From Eimeria necatrix (lineage: Eukaryota > Apicomplexa > Conoidasida > Eucoccidiorida > Eimeriidae), in contig NW_013655317.1 in assembly GCF_000499385.1 (NCBI RefSeq), positions 3,605-26,104 on the forward strand: 22,500 nucleotides of DNA, given 5' to 3'. Both the position numbers and the translations under genes were made by a program. The notes beneath the pieces were generated by a model. That model was not told the DNA's origin, ran no database searches, and saw only the letters and a program-made list of their open reading frames with translations. Below, piece by piece: positions 1-8,707 of this stretch; within the stretch, counting starts at the first letter, position 1, and the number at the start of each line of letters is the position of its first letter.

Positions 1-62
1 AAACCCTAAACCCCAAACCCTAAACCCTAAACCCTAAACCCTAAACCCTAAACCCTAAACCC
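1..62. repeat. Telomere-like AAACCCT array in serC intron 4
   Basis: Eight or nine head-to-tail AAACCCT units, one of them AAACCCC, fill the left edge. On the minus strand the array follows directly after the serC exon that ends at 66 with donor AAG|GTAGGG, so it is read as the beginning of intron 4 and not as a chromosome end. The intron leaves the window. Confidence 0.9.
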
Positions 63-65
63 TAC

Positions 66-582
66 CTTGTCGCTCATTTCCCAAGTTTCAACAGGGTCTA
101 TTTCAAGATAGTCTTTAGCAGCAGCATCTGTGACAGCTTTTGTTTCCCCGTACATTGAGGCCTCTTTCATGGCGTATTTGCTCCAGTACCTGCCTCAAAC
201 CCTAAACCCTAAACCCTAAACCCTAAACCCTAAACCCTAAACCCTAAACCCTGATTGATGAGCGCTGCTGGCGGCTGGAGAGGAGGCGAAAAGAGCCTTG
301 CTAACGTCTAGGCGGCGGCAGCGCTCGGCGCAGCGCCAGCGCCTAGGGTTTAGGGTTTAGGGTTTAGGGTTTAGGGTTTAGGGTTTAGGGTTTACCCCGT
401 GATGGCGTAGTCGGCCCTGGAAAACTCCGGAGTCAAAAGGTTTAAAGCCTCAGCAGCAAACTGCGCTGTGGCCCCTCCAGACATGAACAGCAAATTGTGA
501 GTTTGGGGAATTTCCAGAAAACGAGTTGCTGCTTCTTTTGCTTCCTGCAGCACCTTCTTGAAGTGCGGGCCGCGGTGGCTCT

Positions 583-639
<57 letters not shown>

Positions 640-1198
640 GCAGGACTGCTGCAGCAGCAGCAGAGGGAACGGCACTGGCTGCGGCTGCGCAGGGCTGCGC
701 GCCCAAGTGGCAGCAGCAGCAAGAGCAGCAGCAGCAGCAGCAGCAAAGGGGAGCAGCAGCAAGAGCAGCAGCAAGAGCAGCAGCAGCAAGAGCAGCAGCA
801 ACAAACCATTTCCATCACGCTGATTCCCCAGCCTCTGAAGTCGACCAGCTCGCGCTGCACATCTTCCATGACCTCCACAGGCAGCTGGCAGGGCCCTGCA
901 GCAGCAGCAGCAGCAGCAGAAGCAGCAGGAGCAGCAGAAGCAGCAGCAGCAGCAGCAGCGGCAGCAGCGGCAGCAGCAGCAGCAGCAGCAGCAGCACAAA
1001 TGTTATGTTGCTGTTGGCAGACAGCGCAGTGGCCTCAGGTGTACGGACACATGTGCGCGTTTAGATGCGGAATAAATAGTGAATTAGATTAAATTAATTA
1101 ATTAAATAAATTAAATAATTTAATTTATTAAATTAAATGTTTTAATTTAATTTCTATTCACCAGCAGAGAAGTTCAAAAGGCGCTTCGACTGCGACAT
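66..1198 (-). CDS. serC: Phosphoserine aminotransferase, 5' part (4 exons)
   Basis: PLP-dependent transaminase of the phosphorylated serine pathway, which converts 3-phosphohydroxypyruvate and glutamate to phosphoserine and 2-oxoglutarate. Exons on the minus strand are 1198-1162, 895-807, 580-396 and 189-66 (435 nt, 145 codons), and every junction keeps phase with GT/AG. Exon 1 gives MSQSKRLLNFSA, and the split Gly codon restores the family start NFSAGP. Exon 2 gives LPVEVMEDVQREL and GWGISVMEM. Exon 3 opens with SHRGPHF and holds the cofactor-phosphate loop MSGGATAQF and ADYAITG. Exon 4 reads YWSKYAMKEASMYG. Family members have about 360 residues, so roughly 40% is here; the PLP lysine lies beyond the left edge. 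ATG 1198 is chosen because the family usually begins just before NFSAGP. Introns 1 and 2 carry CAG on the plus strand (CTG in sense); introns 3 and 4 carry telomere-like repeats. Confidence 0.88.
197..252. repeat. AAACCCT array, acceptor side of serC intron 3
   Basis: Eight AAACCCT units lie next to the intron 3 acceptor (minus-strand GAGGCAG|G at 190). On the sense strand they read TTTAGGG, the reverse complement of the array at the donor end of the same intron. Confidence 0.9.
345..394. repeat. TTTAGGG array, donor side of serC intron 3
   Basis: About seven TTTAGGG units. On the sense (minus) strand the donor GTAAAC at 395 runs straight into AAACCCT repeats, so the repeat itself supplies the intronic splice-site bases. 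Confidence 0.9.
581..806 (-). repeat. CTG-rich intron 2 of serC
   Basis: 226 nt between donor ATG|GTTTGT and acceptor CTGCAG|AGC, filled with CAG tracts on the plus strand. It separates ISVMEM from SHRGPHF, which are adjacent in the family. All three sense frames through it would insert poly-Leu, poly-Cys or poly-Ala, which argues that it is spliced out. Confidence 0.75.
896..1161 (-). repeat. serC intron 1: CAG tract plus AT-rich block
   Basis: 266 nt between donor GCTG|GTGAAT and acceptor CTGCAG|GG. The gene-proximal part at 1070-1155 is almost pure A/T with overlapping AATTAA palindromes; the remainder is a CAG/CGG tract on the plus strand. A variant of the window's palindrome, GTGTACGGACAC, lies at 1039-1050. 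Confidence 0.7.
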
Positions 1199-1231
1199 TT
1201 TGCTGCTCGGGGTCACCTGCTGCAGCGCGGA

Positions 1232-1243
1232 GTGTACGTACAC
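1232..1243. promoter_or_regulatory. 12-bp palindrome GTGTACGTACAC
   Basis: Perfect palindrome ending 34 bp before the serC start codon, in the presumed promoter or 5' leader. It also lies between serC and the plus-strand gene ending at 2502, so it could serve both. Four more perfect copies occur in the window. A transcription-factor site is inferred, not shown. Confidence 0.5.
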
Positions 1244-1397
1244 CTCAAAACCAACAGCCTTCGCAGCCCCACGCAGCTCTAAATGGAAGCAAATTAAATC
1301 ACAAAATATAAATTCTGAAAATAAATACTTTTGCGCTTTTGTGGAGGCAAAAGTCTGCTGCTTGAGCGGCCGTAACCGCTGCTGCTGCTGCTGCTGC

Positions 1398-1436
<39 letters not shown>

Positions 1437-1587
1437 CTGGGGTGAGTTACAAATGCAAACACAAATGATAGGCTAAATCAAAGGCCTTTAAGTTCCCACA
1501 AAGTCAGGCCTCAATTCATTACCGGGAGCTGCTGCTCGCAGCTGCTGCTGCCGCCGCAGCAGCAGCTGCTGCGGCTCCGGCTGCTGG

Positions 1588-1639
<52 letters not shown>

Positions 1640-1725
1640 TGCTGCGCCAGCCCTCCTCAGCATCGTCTGCATTTCCGTTATATTTCGTGTCGGCCAAATT
1701 AGCAGACGAGGGAGATCAGGTTTAA

Positions 1726-1733
1726 GTGGACTT

Positions 1734-1776
<43 letters not shown>

Positions 1777-1884
1777 GAGCAGCAGCAGGAGCTGCTGCTG
1801 CTGGTGGCTGCAGTCGAGCGGGACTCTCTTGTCCCCATTTTGCGAAGAAGCCTCACAACGCTGACTGGAAGGCGCAGCTTTGCT

Positions 1885-1923
<39 letters not shown>

Positions 1924-1971
1924 GCATCGTCCGCCGCAGCGAGAATGGCAGCAGTTCCAGTGACGCGCACC

Positions 1972-2010
<39 letters not shown>

Positions 2011-2200
2011 CCCTACAGCAAGCCAGCAGCAACAGCAGCAGCAGCGTCCGGCCGTGTGGGGGCCTCCCACTGCCGCAGGGCCCCCTGGGGGCCCCTGGGG
2101 GCCCCCCGGGGCCCCCCGGGGGCCCCCTGGGAGCCCCCGGGGGCCTCGCGCCACTTTGCTGCGCGGACGCGCCGCATGCGTGAGGAGCAGCAGCGGCGGC

Positions 2201-2241
<41 letters not shown>

Positions 2242-2291
2242 TGGGGTTTGTGGGCTTCTTCCGCGCGTCCCGCGCCGCTGCCCGCACACCC

Positions 2292-2338
<47 letters not shown>

Positions 2339-2502
2339 GCCTCGGGACCCAGCTGCTGCTCGCAGTGGCCTCTGGGGCTGGGGTCTTTCTGGGCTTTGCC
2401 CTTTTGGCCCGCCTGTGGGGCTGGGGGGCCCCCAGGGCCCTCCACGTGGACCCTGCGGGCCGCCCCGTGGACCCTCTCACGGGGGCCCCCCTCTCCCTCT
2501 AA
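1726..2502 (+). CDS. Low-complexity protein with C-terminal membrane segment
   Basis: Open frame of about 258 codons with CAG in the sense direction throughout (Ser, Gln and Ala runs), as in the clear exons of this window. The non-repetitive end is the informative part: a hydrophobic stretch LLLAVASGAGVFLGFALLA, then LWGWGAPRALHVDPAGRP and PVDPLTGAPLSL, which looks like one membrane helix followed by a short polar tail. A GGGGCCCC block at 2086-2150 is read through as Gly/Pro/Ala codons. The stop TAA is formed by the first telomere-like repeat unit. The frame's first codon is GTG and no convincing ATG is seen, so the true start is probably in an upstream exon; the segment ending FVSAKLADEGDQ (about 1638-1710) is one possibility. 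No family recognised. Confidence 0.5.
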
Positions 2503-2540
2503 ACCCTAAACCCTAAACCCTAAACCCTAAACCCTAAACC
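2501..2540. repeat. Telomere-like AAACCCT array
   Basis: Nearly six AAACCCT units directly after the coding end at 2502; the stop codon TAA overlaps the array. A C-run and the GGGGCCCC domain follow. Confidence 0.9.
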
Positions 2541-2599
2541 CCCCCCCTGGGCCCTGCGTCTGCGGCCCTCGCGCAGGGCCTGCGCAGGCAGCGCCAGGG

Positions 2600-3125
2600 G
2601 GGCCCCCAGAGGACTCCCGGGGGCCCCATCGGACCCGGGGGCCCCCTGGGGGCCCCAGGGCCCCCGGGGGGCCCCCAAGGGCCTCCAGGGGGCCCCAGGG
2701 GCCCCGGGGCCCTCAAAGAGGCCACTTGGGGCCTCCAGGGGTCCCGTAGGGGCCCCTCGACGGTTCGGTGGGGCCCCCTGGGGCCTTCCGGGGTCCCCCT
2801 GGGGCCCCCTGGGGCCCCCTAGGGCCCCCCTGGGGCCCCCTGGGGGCCACCTGGGGCCCCCTGGGGGCCCCCTGGGGCCCCCTGGGGGCCCCCTGGGGGC
2901 CCCTTCTTTTAGGCTTTTGGCAGTTCCTGTGGGGCCTACAGTTTGCAGGGTTTGCGCTGCAGCTGCTGGGGCCCCCTGCCGCTGCTTGGGCTGGCAAGGG
3001 CCGCCATTTTATTGCAAAAAGGGTTCATTTGGGGGCCCCCGGGGGCCCTCAGGGCCCTTTGGGGGCCCCCAGGGGGCCCCGGGGGCCCCCGGGGGGCCCC
3101 CCGGGGGCCCCAGAGGCTCTTTGGC
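2600..3125. repeat. GGGGCCCC-type GC-rich repeat block
   Basis: Imperfect tandem repeats of GGGGCCCC with short spacers (CTG, CAG, CGG). The motif is its own reverse complement, so both strands yield collagen-like Gly-Pro-Pro/Gly-Ala-Pro frames, none with a credible domain. A 120-bp island at 2905-3030 is non-repetitive and holds CTGCAGCTGCTG. Best read as non-coding repeat. Confidence 0.8.
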
Positions 3126-3173
3126 TGGCTGATTTGTTTGGGACTTGAAGACAAAAAATGTTTGTTTTAAAAT

Positions 3174-3226
3174 GTTTATTTCGAAATGTTTTTTTAAAAA
3201 GTTTATTTCGAAATGTTTTTTTAAAG
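3174..3226. repeat. Two-copy 27-bp direct repeat (TTTATTTCGAAATG core)
   Basis: GTTTATTTCGAAATG followed by a T-run and AAA occurs at 3174 and again at 3201, nearly identical. Each copy contains the palindrome TTTCGAAA. Confidence 0.8.
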
Positions 3227-3295
3227 GTTTATTAAATGGAGTGCTGGGTGTAGACTTGCAGTTGTTAAAAAGTAAAAAGACAAACTTGTTTTAAG

Positions 3296-3332
3296 TTCTT
3301 TTAATTATTAATTGAATTAATAATTAAAAGAA
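3296..3332. repeat. AT-rich perfect inverted repeat 1
   Basis: An 18-nt arm, a 1-nt centre (G at 3314) and an 18-nt arm, perfectly complementary and made of A/T except for the outer C/G pair. It would form a hairpin or cruciform. Confidence 0.85.
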
Positions 3333-3342
3333 ATTAAAAATT

Positions 3343-3387
3343 AATTATTAATTGAATTTTAATTAAGTTAAAATTCAATTAATAATT
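3343..3387. repeat. AT-rich perfect inverted repeat 2
   Basis: 20-nt arms at 3343-3362 and 3368-3387 with a 5-nt loop, perfectly complementary. It shares the AATTATTAATTGAATT core with the neighbouring hairpin, so the two are also near-direct repeats of each other. Confidence 0.85.
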
Positions 3388-3424
3388 TTTAAACAGAATA
3401 TTCACACCTCCAGCTGGGCCTGCG

Positions 3425-3436
3425 GTGTACGTACAC
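3425..3436. promoter_or_regulatory. 12-bp palindrome GTGTACGTACAC
   Basis: Second perfect copy, 38 bp after the AT hairpins and just before a GGGGCCCC block. No gene start is recognised nearby. Confidence 0.4.
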
Positions 3437-3465
3437 TGCCCGTGCCACCCCACAACTGTTTTAAA

Positions 3466-3803
3466 GACAAGGGGCCCCCAGGGGGCCCCTTTGGGCCCTG
3501 TAGGGGCCCCCTTAAGGGCCCCCTAGGGTCCCTTTAGGGGCCCCCTAGGGCCCCCCTGGGGGCCCCTTAGGGGCCCCCTAGGGGCCCTCAGAGGACCCTT
3601 CCAAGAGCCTCTTAGGGGCCCCTCATAAGGGCCCCCCAAGGGCCCCCCGAGAATTCCTGGGGGCCCCCTAGGGGCCCCCTGGGGGCTTTTTAGGGGCCTC
3701 TTGGGGGCCCCCTTAGGGCCCCCTAGGGGGCCCTAAAGGGGCCCCCAAAGGGCCCCAAAGGGCCCCTTGAGGGCCCCCTAGGGGGCCCTAAGGGGGCCCC
3801 CGT
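3466..3803. repeat. GGGGCCCC/CCTAGGGG repeat block
   Basis: Second GC-rich block, distinguished from the others by many CCTAGGGG and CTTAGGGG junctions. Purine-pyrimidine symmetry again gives Gly/Pro frames on both strands. No gene is supported. Confidence 0.8.
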
Positions 3804-3860
3804 GAGTGCATGCAAAAAGAAAGAAGGTTGTGGGGTTTGTTGAGTTGTTTGTGTTTTCGG

Positions 3861-3872
3861 GTGTATGTACAC
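3861..3872. promoter_or_regulatory. Variant palindrome GTGTATGTACAC
   Basis: One base away from the 12-bp core and flanked GG...CC as in the other copies. Confidence 0.3.
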
Positions 3873-3915
3873 CCCAGGGTGTCGCAAGTTTGGACTTTGG
3901 ACTTTTAGGAAAAGT

Positions 3916-3990
3916 CTTTTTGCATTTATTTCTTTTTCATCTTTTTGCATTTATTTCCTTTTCATCTTTTTGCTTTTATTTCTTTTATTT
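3916..3990. repeat. Three-copy 25-bp T-rich tandem repeat
   Basis: CTTTTTGCATTTATTTC-type units begin at 3916, 3941 and 3966, with the third diverging. They continue into a T/A-rich stretch (to about 4200) with an 11-bp TTATTTTTAAT periodicity. No gene seen in 3804-4276. Confidence 0.75.
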
Positions 3991-4276
3991 CTTCATTTAA
4001 TTTTTAATTTGTTTCTTTTTTGATTTATTTATTTTTCTTTTTTTAATTAAAAAGACAACTTCGAAGCAGAAAGCCATTCCTGGCAGTGCAGCACTTTCCT
4101 GATTTCATTTTATTTATTTTTAATTTTTAATTTATTTATTTTTAATTTATTTTTAATTTACTTTTAATTTATTTTTAATTTATTTTTGATTATTCATTAT
4201 TTATTATTTGCTGCTTGTTGAGTGGAAAAAGTAAATGGACCAATTAGTTAATATAAACGTATTCATATTTTTATAG

Positions 4277-4682
4277 TAGCCAGCTACCTAAATAGCTAGC
4301 TAGCTAGCTAGCTAGCCGCCTGGCTAGCTAGCTAGGTAACTAGCTAGCAGCCTAGCTAGCTTGCTAGCTAGCTAGCTAGCTAGCCGCCTAGCTAGCTAGC
4401 TAGCTAGCAAGCCGCCTAGCTAGCTAGCAAGCTAGCTAGCAAGCTAGCTAGCTAGCAAGCAAGCTAGCGAGCAAGCAAGCTAGCTAGCTAGCCAGGTGGC
4501 TAGCTAGATGGTTAGCTAGCTGGACAATTCACTGGGCAGTAGCCCACTATCTAGCTAGCTAGCTAGCTAGCTAGCTAGCCGGCTAGCTGGCTGGCTGGCT
4601 AGCTAGCTAGCTGGCTAGCTAGCTAGCTAGCTTGCTAGTTAGGCAGCTGGCTAGCTAGCTAGCCATTGGGCTGGCTAGCTGT
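4277..4682. repeat. (GCTA)n tetranucleotide block
   Basis: About 400 bp dominated by TAGC/GCTA, interrupted by CCGCCT, AAGC and GGCTGG variants. GCTAGC and TAGCTA are self-complementary, so either strand can fold on itself anywhere in the block. Frequent stops in at least one frame; no gene supported. 4683-4817 holds only short CTG tracts and a GGGGCCCC. Confidence 0.9.
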
Positions 4683-4817
4683 TCGTACACAGAGCAGCGG
4701 AAGATAAAACAGTGGGGCCCCAGGCCTCATATATTTGCTGCTGCTGCTGCTGCCGCTGCTGCTGTTGCTGCTGCTGCTGTTGCTGCTGCCGCTGCTAGTG
4801 CTAGGCCGTGGAGGCGT

Positions 4818-4884
4818 TTAGTGTAGCCTCTCTGCAGGCCTTTCTGGGGCGAACCAGAAGTGATTGAGCTGCTGCTGCTCTGCT

Positions 4885-4916
<32 letters not shown>

Positions 4917-5069
4917 GTCAGCAGCAGCAGCAGCGGGGTGTACGTACACACGAGACGTCAGCTGCTGCTTATACACCGGAGAGCATTTGTATGCACAAAG
5001 CCCCAGTGCAGCACAAATGGAGCTTACTGCTGCTGCTGCTGCTGGTGTTGCTGCTGCTGCTGCTGGTGT

Positions 5070-5129
<60 letters not shown>

Positions 5130-5409
5130 AGGTGCTGCCGCTGCTGCTGGGGCTGCTGGTTTGCCAATTGCTACCAGTGCAGCGCCGCTTCCTGTGAGGC
5201 CGCTGGCTTGCAGCACTTGCTGCTGCTGCTGCTGCTGCTGCAGTGCCTCTGCTGCTGCTGCTGCTGCTGCTGCTGTGCGGGGCGCGGTGATGGCGCTGAG
5301 GGCTGCTGCTGCTGCTGCCACTTGTGGCTGCAGTGCAGCAGCAGCAGCAAACAAATCGTTGCTGAGCAAACAGCGACGGAAGGCATTTACCACTGCTCGC
5401 GGCGGCGCC

Positions 5410-5450
<41 letters not shown>

Positions 5451-5566
5451 CGCTGCTGCTGCTTCTGCTGCAGTTGGTGCTGCTGCTGCTGCTGCAGCGC
5501 CGTCCTTACCCATAAGCCACTGAGAGACCAACTCGATGTCTCCGCCCCAGTCGCTGCTGCTGTTGC

Positions 5567-5610
<44 letters not shown>

Positions 5611-5694
5611 CTGTGGGCAGCAGCGTCAAACTGCTTGAAGACTTCCCGCGAGGACAGCCCCTCACTGCCCTTGACAACGAACACCTCCAGCTGC

Positions 5695-5732
<38 letters not shown>

Positions 5733-5892
5733 AGCGTGCTGCAGCAGCAGCAGCAGGCGGGAGGAGCAGCAGCAAACCTTTTCGCCGCGGCTGCAGCAAA
5801 CGGCGCCGCCGCTGCTGCTGAGGAAAAAGGGGACATCTGAGCCGAGCTGTAGAGACACCAGAGAGGCCATCTCAGCAGCACTAAATGGAAGC

Positions 5893-5942
<50 letters not shown>

Positions 5943-6048
5943 GGCTTTTCCGCTTGCAGATGCTGCTTTTGCTGTTGCTGCTTCCGCTGCAGCTGCCGCT
6001 GGGGGCGCCGTTGCTTCGCCATTGCTATAGGTGGCTCCCAGTCGTATA

Positions 6049-6119
<71 letters not shown>

Positions 6120-6266
6120 TTGCTGCTGTTGCTGCTGCTGCTGCGAGAAGAACCCCTTGGTAAGCAGAACATCTGCTGCATGCAGCACAGCAGCAGCATT
6201 GGAAGAGCCCCCGCCCAGGCCGGCCTCCATGGGTATTTCCTTTTTTAGGTGCACCACAAACTTCAC

Positions 6267-6318
<52 letters not shown>

Positions 6319-6437
6319 AGGCAGTGCTGCCTGAAGAAGTTCAGGGCCTTGAAGACCAGGTTTTTCTCTGGAGGGCAATTCAGGTCTTTGCTGCAGAACA
6401 GAACGTCCCCTTGGCTGCTGACGGAGACAAATGGAAA

Positions 6438-6488
<51 letters not shown>

Positions 6489-6597
6489 GCAGGCTGCAGC
6501 GTCCAGTGAGAAGCCCGGCGGCTTCAAGTGTACAGACAGCTCGTCGTAGAGACTGATGGTCTGAAAGGCCGACAGCAGCTCATGGTACCCGTCACTC

Positions 6598-6649
<52 letters not shown>

Positions 6650-6755
6650 TGCTGCGGGGAAAGACTTTAAGGAAGAGGTTTACCTTCGCTGGGCTGCAGA
6701 GGCGCAGCCCCACAGTGAAGGGACATTTGCTGTCGCCGCAGGTGCAGGGGGGCTT

Positions 6756-6788
<33 letters not shown>

Positions 6789-6920
6789 TGCTGCTGCTGC
6801 TGCTGCTGCTGCAGTAGCTGCTGCTGTTCGTGCTGCTGTTGGAGCTGCTTCAGAAAAGGCTGCTATTCTTACCTTGGGCGTGCGGGTGGAAGCTGCCCGT
6901 TGCTGCCTCTTCTGGACTTT

Positions 6921-6953
<33 letters not shown>

Positions 6954-7154
6954 AAACGCGGGCTGCAGCTGCTGCTGCAGCAGCAGCCGTGCGGAGCAGC
7001 GCAGCTGCGCTGCTGTGCGTCTTGTGGGAAGCAGCAGCACTCGTGCATGCTGCTGCATGAGGCCCTCAGCAGCAGCAAGCGGCAGCAGCAGCAGCACCAG
7101 CAGCGGCAGCAGCAGCTGCAGCAGCAGCAAGCCCCGACGGGAGACAGACCCCAT
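4818..7154 (-). CDS. ispE: 4-diphosphocytidyl-2-C-methyl-D-erythritol kinase (apicoplast)
   Basis: GHMP-family kinase that phosphorylates CDP-methylerythritol with ATP in the MEP isoprenoid pathway, expected in the apicoplast. The 778-residue frame has SPAKVNLFLKV (about 154-164, with the catalytic Lys), SDGYHEL..FQTISLYDEL (about 187-206), the ATP loop PMEAGLGGGSSNAAAVL (about 308-324), LGSDVPFFL (about 437-445, with the catalytic Asp), and GLTGSGAALVAI (about 652-663). Bacterial enzymes have about 280-300 residues; the excess is Gln, Ser and Ala runs, including about 31 Gln after TKGFFS, placed between conserved blocks. The N-terminus MGSVSRRGLLLLQLLLPLL is a signal peptide followed by a basic, Ala-rich stretch, as in bipartite apicoplast leaders. 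The C-terminal tail after YKCSPVYKQQLTSR crosses a palindrome and a CTG-sense tract and might be partly intronic (donor TCTC|GTGTGT to acceptor CAG|AGCAGC would keep phase). Motifs are intact. Confidence 0.93.
4938..4949. promoter_or_regulatory. 12-bp palindrome GTGTACGTACAC inside ispE 3' region
   Basis: Third perfect copy. If translated it gives VYVH near the ispE C-terminus, outside all kinase motifs. Either it is tolerated in coding DNA, or this part of the frame is an intron or UTR. Confidence 0.4.
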
Positions 7155-7239
7155 TGAGCCGCCGTCGCAGCTGCTGCTAGAGCACTGCAGCAGAAAAACA
7201 GCAGACTATAGAAGGTTACTGCATACTAGAGTTAACTGC

Positions 7240-7409
7240 AGCAGCAGCAGCAGCAGCAGCTGCTGCTGCTGCTGCTGCGGCAGCAGCAGCCATGGCGGCA
7301 GCAGCAGTCGTCGTTATCTTGCAAAGCCTGCTGCTTCTTGTCTTGCAACTGATATTACAAAAGCAAATAAACAGAAAGACAAGGTCGAGCAGCAGCAGCA
7401 GCAGCAGCA

Positions 7410-7444
<35 letters not shown>

Positions 7445-7445
7445 G
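7240..7445. repeat. CAG-to-CTG snapback palindromes upstream of ispE
   Basis: Two places where (CAG)n turns directly into (CTG)n: 7238-7278 and 7388-7443. Each forms a perfect long hairpin on either strand. 7155-7507 is the ispE 5' flank; no separate gene is supported, though a plus-strand frame reaches SYPK|GTGAAG just before the TTTAGGG array. Confidence 0.75.
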
Positions 7446-7507
7446 TGGGGCCCCTCGGGGGGCCCCTGTCGGCTGCGCCGACCCAGCTGTGTCGTATCCC
7501 AAGGTGA

Positions 7508-7538
7508 AGGGTTTAGGGTTTAGGGTTTAGGGTTTAGA
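7508..7538. repeat. Telomere-like TTTAGGG array
   Basis: Four TTTAGGG units. Read on the minus strand they encode Asn-Pro-Lys-Pro-stop, giving the stop codon of the gene at 7520-9086 if that exon is not spliced again. Confidence 0.9.
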
Positions 7539-7592
7539 CTAGTGAGTCTTGTTAATGCATCTTCGAGGTTTCGTGGCAACAGGGCCTCACGC

Positions 7593-7628
<36 letters not shown>

Positions 7629-7741
7629 ATTGTGGCAGTCGCTGCTGCTGCAGCCGTTGCTTCTATGCTGCTGCAGCAGCAGCAGCAGCACCTTTCTCTG
7701 GCGACTAGTTTTTGCTTATTAGTTTCCAGGGCTTCTTTACT

Positions 7742-7776
<35 letters not shown>

Positions 7777-8009
7777 GCAGCAGCAGCAGCAGCTCTGCTG
7801 CTCGCTTTGCTGCTGTGCCTGTTGACCGCTGCAGAAGGGCTGGGGCGGAATACTTCCAAACCCTAAACCCTAAACCCTAAACCCTAAACCCTAAACCCTT
7901 CTGCTGCGAGCCCTTCAGGCGAATACAGCAGCCCAAAGACAGGGAGATAAAGGCGAAGCAAAAAGACCCCCAAGACAAATAAATAAACAAATAATAAATA
8001 AATAAAAAA

Positions 8010-8041
<32 letters not shown>

Positions 8042-8616
8042 AAATTAAAATAAATAAATAAAAGAATAAAAGGATAAACAAATAAACAATAAATAAAAAC
8101 TCCACAATAAAATGCGCCCTTAGTCCTACGCTTTGGGGGCCCCCCCGGGGCCCCCTGGGGGCCCCCTGGGGGCCCCCCGGGGCCCCCTGGGGGCTCCCCG
8201 GGGCCCCCTGGGGGCCCCCCGGGGCCCCCGGGGGCCCCCGGGGGCCCCTGGGTTCCGGATAGAGAAGGGGCCCCCAAACGTTAAGTGCAGCAGGGCCCCT
8301 CAGGGGCCCCCGGGGGCCCCCGGGGGCCCCCGGGGGCCCCCTGGGGCCCCCGGGGGCCCCCAGGTTGTGGGTGCAGCAGGAGACCCCGGGAGTGCCCACG
8401 TTATGGCCAACAGGGGCCCCCAGGGGCCCCTGGGGGGCCCCCGGGAGTGCCCACGTTATGGCCAACAGGGGCCCCCAGGGGCCCCTGGGGGGCCCCCAGG
8501 TTTTGGGTGCAGCAGGGGCCCCAGTTTCTGGGTACAGGAGGGGCCCCCGGGGCCCCCGGAGCTTTTCTTGGAAGACCGCCAAGATCTGAGGGGCGTCTTC
8601 TCTCTATGGCTCCTCC

Positions 8617-8707
<91 letters not shown>

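Noticed and set aside
1..62. Chromosome end (true telomere)
   Set aside because: The array directly follows a serC exon on the minus strand, and the same repeat recurs in both orientations throughout the window, so it is interstitial.
2768..3148. Collagen-like secreted proteins in the GGGGCCCC blocks
   Set aside because: The motif is self-complementary, so all frames on both strands give Gly/Pro/Ala. No signal peptide, no unique domain and no consistent strand.
6031..6549. Poly-Leu and poly-Cys membrane proteins opposite ispE
   Set aside because: These are antisense shadows of the Gln/Ser/Ala runs of ispE, with no sequence of their own.
7980..8582. Tyr/Leu/Phe-rich polytopic membrane protein
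   Set aside because: It arises from translating the (AAAT)n microsatellite.
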